This document shows, piece after piece, positions 11,218 through 21,934 of a stretch of 64,000 bases of DNA; within the stretch, counting starts at the first letter, position 1, and every line of letters begins with the position of its first letter. The stretch spans positions 3,162,001 to 3,226,000 of the forward strand of contig JAJFPB010000008.1 in assembly GCA_020881915.1 (NCBI GenBank). The letters are read 5' to 3'. Source of the stretch: Paramyrothecium sp. XJ0827 (taxonomy: Eukaryota > Ascomycota > Sordariomycetes > Hypocreales > Stachybotryaceae). The notes below the pieces were generated by a model. It did not search any database and was not told the DNA's origin. It saw only the letters and a program-made list of their open reading frames with translations. A program made the position numbers and the translations under genes.

Positions 11218-11737
11218 ATGGAGCACCAAACTAAGCGAGGGAGGTCCGATTGCGTTCCCGTCATTCTGATTGGCAGGCTTTTGGCGATTGGCGAGGTAGT
11301 TGATGAACTGTCTAGGCCTGAGTTTGAAGGTTTGAGTATTTCCTTCGATACTGCATCCTACAACAATGTTAACGAAACTCCAAACAGTCATTCACTTCAT
11401 CACTTCGGACGAAGAAGCAGAGGAGAGTCTAAATGATCTCATCGCCGGTCGGGGTCCAAAATCACCTGGCCAGAACAAGGTTGGCACACACGACTATAGC
11501 AAGCTACCTGGTGCCGTCATGATAGGACGGGGAATTTCGTCTGAACAAGTCTTAGAATTACATCGCTTGCACCGTGCCGAGAGAGGTGGCGAGATTGCAT
11601 GGATTGCGGGTGATCCAAGTATAAGTCCGCCATCTGGTTATAGCCGAGAGTACGCCGAGGGAGCAGTTGCGAATATGAAACGGTCACTGGAGCGATGGCG
11701 AGCATCTCAGGCAAAGGAAGAAATCATTTACTACTAA
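11218..11737 (+). CDS. small conserved fungal protein, two exons
   Basis: Exon 1 is 11218..11329, the intron is 11330..11387 (GTTTGA...AACAG, 58 nt) and exon 2 is 11388..11737, giving 153 residues. The join restores EFEVIHFI. The layout (VPVILIGRLLAIGEVV at the N-terminus, a central KLPGAVMIGRGISSEQV, a tail ending in Tyr-Tyr) matches a group of about 150-residue fungal proteins of unknown function, often found near metabolite clusters, that look like a minimal nucleotide-binding fold. I assign no activity. It lies 770 bp after the AflR-like gene in the same direction. Confidence 0.75.
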
Positions 11738-12120
11738 TGGACTCCGCTAGATTAACCTCTTTTTACTAAAAGAGTGTCCCATAACTCTGTAAGGGTTCGG
11801 GGAATCATTATACAGACCGATAGCAAAGGCCCTCACGTTAGGATGAGGATAGTACTGTTATTTGATACTTTTAAAACTTCTACGCTTTCCGATTGTGTAG
11901 GGTGTTTCTCCATGTCCAGTGGAACGATCAATATGCCTCGCGCCATAATGGTCATCACTTCACCAGTGCTTGGCTGCCTGATATAAAGAAGACGTGGAAG
12001 CTAATAGAAAGTTCTTAAGATGGGATGGATATATAGTAAGAATGTCCGAAGCCTAAATCCTGCAGTTAGACTATAAACCGAATAATGCCTTATTTAGTAC
12101 TTAGAAGTAAAGAAAAAGTT
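11738..12120. other. intergenic transition into the AT-rich block
   Basis: Composition falls gradually toward AT after about 12,000. Normal dinucleotides (CA, TG, CG) are still present up to about 12,185. No gene is seen. Confidence 0.5.
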
Positions 12121-15100
12121 GGACTTTATATATTACGGCCCATTCTAAAATCATAACTAAGTGTAATAAAAAAACTAATAATTCACTAAGATAGATTAAA
12201 CTATAATAGAGATTATAGTAAAAAGACCTATAATTTATAAGAAGTATAGAAATAATTATTACTAATAGCTATATACTAAGAAATAGAAGGTAATACCTAT
12301 ATTAGCTACTAGAGGATCTATAATATAAGTAAATAAAACTAGAACCTTATATAAAGAAGATTTATATAATTAATATAACTTATAAAGCTAAAATACTAAT
12401 AAGAATATTTTTAAGAATTAAAATAAATTAATTAATTATAAATAAATTATTTAAAGATCTTTATTATAAAAATATAAGTTTAGATTACTAATTTACCTAA
12501 ATTACTAAAAGTAATCTAATAAGCTTAGTAAGCTAATATTAAGCTAATATTACTTATAAGAAGAGAAACTAAGTATATAAAAAAAGAGATATAATAATTA
12601 GAGAAGCCTTATACTAAAAGGTATAAGGTAACTAAGGATTATTAGGATCTATTTTATCCTTAGATAGAATAATAGGAAAGTATCTAAAGTATATAAGGGA
12701 TTATTACTAGTCTATAAGAGAATAATATAATAAAGGTTATTTTAGGGACTATATATTATTAATAGCTAGTAGTCTTCTATCTATTCTAAGGTAAAATTCT
12801 CCTATTTATATACTTATTATAATTACTTTATTAAGGTAATTAGTAATTAGTTCTTCCTATACTTAGTATTATATAGGAATTTACTTATATTCTTAGTTCT
12901 AAGGTAATTAGGTACTAGCTCCTTTTTTATTTTACTAGGTAAAGACTATATTTTATTAAATCCCTAGTATAGTAGCTATATTATATTTAATATATTCCTC
13001 TATTATTTATTTAAATCTCTAGCTATATTAATCTTATATAATTATATTCTTAGTAAGAACTAATATATATTTAAGTTATAATCTACTAGTAAATTTATTT
13101 AGTTTTTTTATATAGTATTTATTATAATTAGTATAGATTATATTTATTTTATATTAATTTAGTTATAAGATTAATATAAATTATAATATAATATTTCTCT
13201 CCCTAAGGTCTACTTTAGAGGTCTAATTACTTTTTTATATAAATTAAGTAAATCCCTAGATTTCTTAATTATAGCCTAGTAAGTATTTCTTCTTCTTTTT
13301 CTCCCTTATAATAATCTTAGAAGCTACTATTTACTATTATTTTTATACTAATATTATTTTTAAATTTAATTTTATTATTATATTTTATATTTATTATTAC
13401 TTATAGAATATAAAGTATAAAATACTAATTAAATTAAAATATTACTAAATATATACTTATTTTAGTTATTCTTATAATTTAATAGATATTTCTTTAATAT
13501 TTTATAAGTTCCTTTTCCTATATATTTTTAGTTCTTATTAATTATAGCTAGTTTATTAAATAGTTAATAAGAATAAGAAGCTAAAGAAGAAAAACATTAA
13601 GATAAAAGAAGAATTACTTTATTATTAAGTTACTCTTTTTAAGTTCTTAGCTTAATATAGCTATATTATTAGTACTAAGTCTTAAAGAATAAAAGTACTT
13701 ACTTAGTAAAAAATATTAAAACTAAGAAGAAGATTCTTATTAAAGAAATAAAAACTATTTTTAATATTTAATTCTTAATATATTTTAATATTACTTTTTC
13801 TTTAGATATAAATTAATAAGCCTTAGATTTTAAAGCTTTATTTAATTTTAGAATTTCTTTAACTTTAAATTAATTTTTTTTAGATATTTAAGTAGTTTTT
13901 AAGTATTTTTATTTTTATTATAATTTTTTTATTTAATAAAATATAATTCTTCTTTATTTTTAGTTTATTTATATATAAATATTTATTTTACTTTATATTT
14001 TTCTTCTTTTATAAATACCTTAATAAATTTCTTTATAGATTTATTATTTAGTATTAGTTCTAGAAATATAATATAAAATATTAAGTAATATTTTATTATA
14101 TTTAGAAGTTCTGATTTATAGTTAATATTCTTAATTTTATATAAGATTTTAAAGAATTTAAGTTTTTTATAATCTAATTTATTACTTAATTATATTATTT
14201 TTATATTTTTTTAAGTAAATAAACTATATTTCTTTTCTTAAAAATTAGCTCTAATAATCTTTTTATATTATAATATTTTTTTATTTTTTAATTTATAAAT
14301 AAAATTTCTTATTTTATTATATTATATAATTATTTAAGTTCTTTTATTTTAATAATAGCTAGTTTATTAAGAGATTTTTTATATTTAATATATTTAATTA
14401 TTAATTTAAATTTATAATTTATATAAAATAGTAATACTTTAGTAGTCTTTAACTTAGTACTATTATAGTAATATTATATTATAAGTAGTTATTTTACTTA
14501 ATTCTTTTACTAGTAATTAATATAGTAGTAGAGATATTATTTTAAGATTTAATTTATATATTTTATTTATTTATTTATTTATAGGTAGTAAGTAGTACTT
14601 AGCTTATAATTAATATTTAAGAGAGCTACTAATTTTTATTAGAACTTAAATATAAATATAGGTTCTTTATTAGAGATAATTTCTTCTAGTATATTATATT
14701 AATTTATAATATATTTATAAAAGTAATATATTATATTTTTAGTATTAATTACTTTATTATAAATAATAAAGTAAATATATTTAGTAAGTTTATTAATAAT
14801 AATAAAAATACTATTATAATTTTTTTTTAAGTTTAGCTTTTTTAATTAAGGGAGCTTAATAATAAAGTCCTATAAGATTAATTACTAAGATCTAATTAGT
14901 ATTAGTAATAATTTAAGATATTTATAAGATTTATATCTTAAAGTTTTAGTTTTATTATAAATATTATATTTTCTTATAACTCTTTTTATATCTTTCTTTA
15001 TTTTAAAATAGCTATATATTTAGTATATTACTTCTATAGTTTTTCTAATTCCCTTATATCTAATAGTATAATATCTATAGATTTTAATTAGAATTTCTTT

Positions 15101-16082
15101 TTATATTTCTTCTAGGATCTATATCTAATTATTATATATAGGTACTATATTATATTCTCTATTTACTTTTATAAGTACTTTTATAATATATATAATATAT
15201 TTTCTACTTTATTTCCTAATTTTATTATATTACTTATTTTCTATTTTAATTCTATAGATTTTAATTAAATTAATAGTTTTTTATTTATAATTTCTTTTTA
15301 AATTAAGATATAGTAATTACTATATTACTTTAGGGATTTCTTACTTATATTTACTTTTTTAGCTTAATATATTAATATATTTATTTTTAGATCCTTTTTA
15401 GTAAATAATTTTATAATTAAAGAATATAAGTATTTCTATATAGTAGATTTATTTTATTATTAGGGTTTATATTATAGTAAAGTAAGTAATATTCTAGTAA
15501 TTAGTATAGATCTTAATCTTATATTCTATATCTATTATTACACTTAATTTTAGATATAATATAATAGCTACTAAATATAGCTAAGGGAAAGATAGATATA
15601 TTATAAAGAAAAAGCAAACTTAAGATTAAGTAATAATATTTAATTAAGATTAATTTATTTTAGTACTACTAATATTAATCTAGGCCTTTTATAGGCTAGA
15701 TTTAGTAATCTATAAAATATAATATAATAAGTACTACCTATATAAGAAGAAGATTACTATCCCTAGTAATATAAAAGAAAATTCTAGTAGATTTATTCTA
15801 AATCTATTTCTATCTAGTATTCTAATTACTAATACTATTTTATTTAAAGATATTAGAGAAGTTATTAGTAATCTTATAACTACTACCTATTCTAGTTAGG
15901 ATTAAATTACCCCTACTAGATATTAAATTTCTTCTATTTAATACTAGAGTTATTAGTAGGTTATTAGTATTAATTATATAGTATCTCTAACTAACTTATT
16001 ATTCTATTTATATACTAGGTCTTTTAGTAAGTTATTAGGATTTTACTACTAGACTACTAGAACTAGATATAATTATAGGAAT
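12121..16082. repeat. AT-rich RIP-type relic of repetitive DNA
   Basis: This 3.9 kb block is overwhelmingly A+T and has no ORF of 60 codons in any frame. By eye, CpA, TpG and CpG are almost absent: I found only a handful (for example near 12184, 13595, 14111, 15541 and 15615) and no CpG in the core. The remaining C sits in CpT or CpC. That is what fungal RIP leaves when it has run to completion on both strands of duplicated DNA. The original element, presumably a transposon, can no longer be recognised. The right border is sharp at about 16,082, where normal sequence resumes. Confidence 0.85.
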
Positions 16083-16099
16083 TTTCTTCCACGTGGAAG

Positions 16100-16440
16100 G
16101 CATTCCACCGCGGCAATTTCCATCTCAGGCAATTCACTCTTCCTGCTGACTCACACACAGGGATACATACTCGCTCGTACTTTCTGCCCTCCCGGTCTAA
16201 CTAGTAAGCACTAAGCTCTTTTTCTGCCATCTGATTCCAGAGTACGTATCTTTTCTGCCGGATCTAAAACCCAATCAGTTTCCTGACGTGGTCCATATTC
16301 TAGGACCTGATTCTGCCGGATTTATTTCTGCTCATCGTTTTCTGCCATGTTCCCAGTATTGGGACCTCTGTAACAACTACGTCAACTGTTCCCGAAAATG
16401 TCACCCATTACTGTGAACATTTGGTTGGAGGCCTCCCAGT
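16100..16440 (+). repeat. dispersed repeat with TTTCTGCC motifs, copy C
   Basis: Several TTTCTGCC/TTCTGCCG motifs, then TTTTCTGCC(A/G)TGTTCCCA and a final GGAGGCCTCCC palindrome, occur in the same order as in 19618..20340 and 42212..42585. It abuts the AT-rich block. The spaced CTGCC motifs resemble transposase-binding subterminal repeats (inference). Confidence 0.65.
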
Positions 16441-16449
16441 GTGTATCGT

Positions 16450-18062
16450 CACGATTCCAATCTCCTCCCGTCTTCTCTAACTTTCATGCTAGATGCGTTC
16501 AGCACTGTACATACGCCTTCCCTGGTCAGTGTCAGGCTGTGTAGCCAAGCCGCCGAATATCGGCGAACGATTGGATATTGATGCCAAGGGACAACAGCAA
16601 CGACGAAACACATCCCTTGAATAGGAGTACACAGCCCATGGAACACGTACGACATGACGTCCATCACCGCTCAGCTCTCGATGGCCACTGCGCCAAGGAT
16701 GCGGCAGATGTTGAAGACGAAGATGACTACAAATCGGACCTAATGTCGGCCGCAAAGGGATCAAACACCATATTACCTCTGGATCATCAACTCATCATGC
16801 GCCGAGATTAATAGCGGGTCATCTAAGCAGGCGTTGTCGCAATTCTCTCATAAGCAGGGCTTTTTGATAGACATTCTTTTGACAAAAGTCCCTTGCCATT
16901 TGGTTTCAGGAGACGATATCAGATCCAAATTTAGCCATGTCGCCGAAGTGGCGGACGCAACGGAATACTTGGCCAGGGCTACCAACAACCTCCGAGTCCG
17001 TGCCGGTGGCGAGACATGCAAGGCCTGGGTCTGGAATACGCTACAAGTAAGCGATGCCGTGAAGAGGACACGATATTCAGAGGCTGTGTGGGTGTTGTTG
17101 GACGGATTCGCCTTCCGTCAGCGCCAAGGGGGTCTAGCAGACAAGAGTCTAACAGGCGATACAGGCATAACAAGGATCGGCTGCGTCAAGAGCAAAGCAA
17201 AAAGAGTAACGCTAAACCAATTCTCGAAGCTCCGAAATACGCCTCGTGATGGATACGAGACAGGGAGCTTACCTTCGTCACATGCCACTTTGGATAGCTT
17301 GGGAGACGGTCCCTGTAGGTTCTGCCTGCAGATGGAGCCTTCCCTGAGATGGGCCAACATATCCACCATCGACTATGCCCAATTCTCCATTGCTTCCCAA
17401 TGGCAACCCGTGATTTGAGACTAAGGTTGCATCACGACGAGCCAAGTGAGACATACTGATTGCTGAGCTGCATGAGTTCACGGTCATTTTATCGCTCATT
17501 ATTCGGCTGATCAGAAGACAAGCACAAGAAGCTGATAAAACTCTAGATCAACATCGGCAACTGCCTACTTTCGACGACGGAGGAGCTTGCCAAGAATTAG
17601 ACTGTTTCAATCAATGCCGAGTTTTCCGTGTGATTAGTGCAACATTTAGGCTGAGTGATAGATTGGCATGGCCTAGACGAATCTGCCTCGGCAATGTGTT
17701 AGATTATGGACCATGGTTCAATGATAAGCAGAGACTGCATGGAAATGGTCTCAACACGGAGTTCCGGCGGGATCCGCTCTTACGGCTCACGACATCGGAG
17801 CAATACGTACACAGCCGGGGTGAAGCTCTGCACAGAGCCTTGCCATATCCAGAAATTGCCTTTTGGAGGAAGTCTCTCGCTTAGCACTGAGGAGCAGTGG
17901 TCTGGGATTTTCCGGAAAAGGAAATTGCTAGATACGGAAAGAGTTGAGTCTGGTGGTGCGTTGGCGGCTTCAGAATCTCACAATATAAGACCCTGCATCT
18001 TGACCTCACTGTCCCAAATGTGCACTTGGTAATTGTGGAATAGCCCATTTACGAGAGTTATT
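16450..18062. other. region without a confident gene
   Basis: A 194-codon frame at 16834..17418 and shorter ones at 17630..18032 are present, but the first begins with TTG rather than ATG and none shows a domain or splice pattern I can defend. They may be decayed sequence or undetected upstream exons of the chromodomain gene. Confidence 0.4.
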
Positions 18063-19374
18063 ATGGATCTCAAAGTCAAAGCCTACATCCCGACCACGGG
18101 CAAGTTCAGTCACGATATTTTGCGAAAGAAGATTTTACGACCTATACCAAGACCTCCAAATCAAATCCATAAGTTGAGCGGTTATGAGTGTCCTTTTCCT
18201 CTGCCTTCTGCTGCTACTAGCAAGTTGGTTGACTTAACTGGAGACTTTAATGTGCCGCTCTCAACTCCAGAATATAGCCAGCAACAGCCAATCAATAATA
18301 TTCAAAACCAGCTAGGTATATTTTAAGATGCTGTTTCGCCGACAAATACTAAACTTCACAGATACTCAAGCGGATACAGTTGCACGCGAGGCTACACCCG
18401 ACCCTACCGTATGCTGTAGTCAGGAGAGCCGTGCATTACAACAAAATGCAGAGGAAGCAATCATCGGCGACACAGGGCTACGTTCAAATGTACACAAAGG
18501 AGAGGAAACAGTCGGAAGCTCTATACCTGCCGAGCCACCGTCCTCATCCGCACACAAACCAGACCAAACTGTTAAGATTACAGACAACCATCAGCCATCC
18601 CATATAACTTCGTTTCAAGAACATCTACTACAGGCGGCAGGAGCGAGCCACAACCCTATGGAACAAACTTATTACTCTTTAGCTACAGCAGAGGAATCTC
18701 TCAATAGCTTACAAAAGCCAGCAATTCAAGATTTTGATCTACACCAATCACCCACTATAAGAACAATCAGTCCGACACCGGGGTTTGATGCTTCCTGTGA
18801 AGTAATATTCCTAGAACAGAAGAAGCGAAAGAAGAGAATCCGCTATGGGCTGGATTTCAAGAAAAAGAAATCAGCTAAAATCAGTAAGTAGAGTTTGTCG
18901 CAATATATACCTTGTTATTGATTATATATAGGCCGAACTTGCGATCAAAAAGAAATCAATTACAATATAGCAAACCCCGGGGCAAGCTGCGCAAATGAAG
19001 AAGAGACCATGGACCTCGATAGTTGTATCACTGTCTCAGTCATCAAGACTCATGCTCCTCCTGAGGAGAGCCAACCTATTTCATCAGTAGCCCCTATAGA
19101 CGAAAATTGGGGAATTGACGCTATAATAGGCAAGGAAATTATCGGCGGCGTTAGTTTCTATTTGGTTCGTTGGAAATCAACTCTGGTGCCTGAGCATGAG
19201 GTCCACCACCTGGTAGAGCAGTGGGACATCGATGGTGAACCGACAAAAGAAGTAGTCGATGCGGTCCAGTACTACCGAATCCACTGGAAACCAACACTTG
19301 AGCCCGAGAACGAAATCGACGCCCCGGAACTTATTCTTAAATTTGAGAATATGTTCAAAAGCAGCAGAAGATAA
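18063..19374 (+). CDS. tandem chromodomain-like protein, three exons
   Basis: Exons are 18063..18315, 18362..18883 and 18932..19374. The introns (46 and 48 nt) have clean signals: GTATAT...ATACTAAAC...CACAG, and GTAAGT...TATAG. The 405-residue product starts MDLKVKAYIPTTGKF; its middle is disordered, with a basic patch (KKRKKRIRYGLDFKKKK) near the end of exon 2 that looks like a nuclear signal. The C-terminus holds two consecutive units of about 40 residues sharing the pattern I-D-x4-K-E-x5-(F/Y)-Y-x3-W-K-x-T-L-x-P-E-x-E. These resemble the chromodomain core (strand, WK, then an E-x-E turn). Chromodomains bind methylated histone tails or appear in retrotransposon integrases; there is no integrase here. 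Nuclear heterochromatin binding is an inference. Confidence 0.7.
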
Positions 19375-19617
19375 TGTTGGGTCCAACTGAGAGTTTGGAA
19401 AATACTAGCGTTTATTATCTAGAGACGAGTGATTTTAGAGCTGTGTTGAGTATATCTTATAGCAGCAATGAGTATGTACTATATAAAATGAAAGAAAAAT
19501 GTCATTAAGTTTCACAAAAACGTATATCCATGGTGAATAAAGGTTTAATGATCTCAAAAGTCCAGCATATAAGAACGAAATCCTTTCGACGCGGTATGTT
19601 ACAAGTCCTGTAGACAT
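19375..19617. other. 3' flank of the chromodomain gene
   Basis: AT-rich, untranslated-like sequence with no separate feature visible. Confidence 0.4.
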
Positions 19618-20340
19618 GCTACGTCATTCGGCATATCAAGCTATACTTTGTTGGGCAGCAAGACCTTGACATGCCATCCAGAGTAGAACCTTAACTCGGA
19701 CTAAACTCAGTTTGTTCCTGTGAGTCCACTATGTGCGCATTTAACCATTTCGGGGCGGTTACTCCCTACGTTACGGCACACTACAACCGTCTATTGCTGC
19801 TTAGGTCAGCTTCAAACCAGGGTTTAATTTTTTCCCATTGGCTAGAAGAAAGAGAGGGTATACCTATTCTCCACTGGACATATGTGCGCATTTTAACCAT
19901 TTCAAGGTTATTATAGGTTGCTGCTAGTTACCATACTCTACGGTGCTGATGCTGGTAGTTACAAAAATGCAAGGGTGTGCAGACAAGCCTATACGACTAA
20001 ATACATCCTGACCATCTCTTTGCCACTTTGTTTTCTCCATTTCAAGATCAAGCCAAAGTAGCTCAAAGTCCCAGCACCATGGCCAAGCGCTCACGATGCG
20101 TAGCCGTTTCTGCCATTCGATCCAGACTAGGTACTGTTTTCTGCCGGACAAAAACACCTACCATTCTTCTCTATTGGTGTTCCTAGTTCTGGTCCTCCAT
20201 TCTGCCATATCCAACATTCGTCAATAATGAATTTTCTGCCGTGTTCCCATTTTTTGGTACTGATGAACCACACGTCAGAGAGAATGGGCTGCTTTCTGCA
20301 TTCAAAAACCACTTGGAGGCCTCCCGAGGAACTGCTTAGA
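19618..20340 (+). repeat. dispersed repeat, copy A (longest)
   Basis: It shares with 42212..42585, in order, ACGTCATT(C/A)GGC, TCAA(G/A)CTATAC, GCAGNAANACCTTG, TGTGCGCGCATTTTA-like, TTTTCTGCCGTGTTCCCATTTT and GAGGCCTCCCGAGGA. Copy A has extra internal sequence, including a second TGTGCGCATTTTAACCATTT unit. The minus-strand ORF 20127..20312 and its look-alike within 42448..42828 (both with WEHGRKF) are shadows of this repeat. Class unknown; a non-autonomous DNA element or solo LTR is possible. Confidence 0.75.
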
Positions 20341-21800
20341 ACTCGAGGACAGTGTATGACTCTCCCAAAATAAACTACACCAAAGACTGCTGAGTTTTGG
20401 CAAATACCAAACGGGAAAAGATGATTTGCTTATGAGTTGCCCAAAGTGATTTCGCCGACGGAGTCACCGATATGAATAAGGCTTCCGGCTGTCAAGGATG
20501 GACAGGAGGTGAAAGGAACAACGAGTGGCATGAGTCGGGCGTGGACCGGCAGCGCTTGGCATCGATTTAGGGGCATTTGGTGTATTAGCTCGTCAACAGG
20601 CATCCATGGATCAAGGTCATACCACACCTGCGAGGACGAGGCCAAGGTCAAGGGATGGGCCGAGTTGTCATCAGGAGAAGACAATGTTGGCCTACATGAA
20701 GCCCATCAACGGTAATCAACAAGGTCAGCGCGATCTCAAACGTATGTAATAGGGTTAGCGACGCCGCGAGTGAAGATTGGTGGTCCAACATTACCTTGGA
20801 AAATGCCTCATCATGAGCTCACGTGGAATCGAATACGCCGAGGCTAATGTGGGCTTTTGACTCCATCGCTCATTCTACGACTCTCAAGATGCATACGGCA
20901 AGGTCGGCAGCGGTGACGAGAGAGGCCAAGACTCACTCATGCATGTGTTGGCCAGCAAGGAGCCGAGGCGGAGCAGATGATCCCTCGTTCAAGGTTCAAG
21001 GGAAGAGTTTCTCAGGGTGCGACACTCAGGGGCTGCGGCGTCACGCCGACGTCAAATAAGCCTGATGGGTAAACAGGAAGCTTCAAAATGTTTTGGTATA
21101 GCCACTCCATCGTCAGCCTGCGCCATGTTCCTTGCATCATCTCACCGAGGCATGCGCTAGATCCTGGTTTCAGTAACTCCGAGTACGAAGACAGAGTTCT
21201 TCCGATCAAAAAGCCAAACACTATACGCAGCTTAGATTTGGCAAAAGCCTGACAGATGGTGATCTGCTCACAATTTACCCAAGATAGTTCCGCCGACGGA
21301 GGGACCGGGATGAATGCACAGCTGAAGACAATTAGAGCCTTCTCGACCCCTTGGTCTCGAACGCCAAGGGTGGCAGGGACGTGGACGGAAGGGCGACGCT
21401 ATGGGATCAACGGCCATACCTAAATGCTAGGGAAGCAGTGTTCAGGGGCTGCGCCTCGGTCGTTGGATGGAAAATCCAGATTTCGACGCCATCTCAACTT
21501 ACCGATGGCTTAGGCATCATGAAGGAGGAAGGGTAGCTGTGTGGGACTGCGGGGGTCGACTTGGACTACCAGAAGGACCAGCATGAATGGCTCACCAGAA
21601 AGCCTCTCAAGACCATTGCCATTACCCGAGATTTGCTCTGTCAGCCTAGGATAGAAGCCGCGATGGGGGCTGAGGTAATGTGGGCCCAAGCGATGGTCCG
21701 AGTCCCAGTTTCTTGCCCTCATGAACTACATGGGATGCGATGGCTGTGGTCGAGATACAGATTACATCAAGCCCCCCCGTGAGCAAAAGAGAGTGCATCA
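20341..21800. other. decayed, gene-poor stretch
   Basis: No credible ORF. Two segments about 835 bp apart, around 20440-20475 and 21277-21312, share CGCCGACGGAG followed by an ACCGRKATGAAT-like sequence, hinting at an old direct repeat or eroded element. Confidence 0.4.
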
Positions 21801-21804
21801 TTCT

Positions 21805-21813
21805 TATATAAAG
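21805..21813 (+). promoter_or_regulatory. TATA box
   Basis: TATATAAAG, about 120 bp upstream of the ATG at 21935 and followed by a CT-rich leader. Confidence 0.55.
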
Positions 21814-21934
21814 GCTTCATCCCTCTTGCCTCTATGCTTCTACATTTTTTATTTAATCCTATATTATATTATATTGCGATATCATATTCTTCACTGTCTT
21901 GTTTCACCGAACTTCCGCTTCTATTATTTTCGAA

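Noticed and set aside
12121..16082. Centromere-like or mitochondrial insert explanation for the AT block
   Set aside because: Loss of CpA/TpG/CpG with retained CpT/CpC is specific to RIP-type mutation; mitochondrial DNA would keep gene-like frames and those dinucleotides.
16834..17418. 194-codon frame as a gene
   Set aside because: It begins with TTG, no ATG-led exon or splice signal could be matched, and no domain is recognisable.
20127..20312. Minus-strand ORF with WEHGRKF, repeated near 42.5 kb, as a conserved protein
   Set aside because: The similarity is explained by the dispersed repeat at DNA level, including its non-coding parts.
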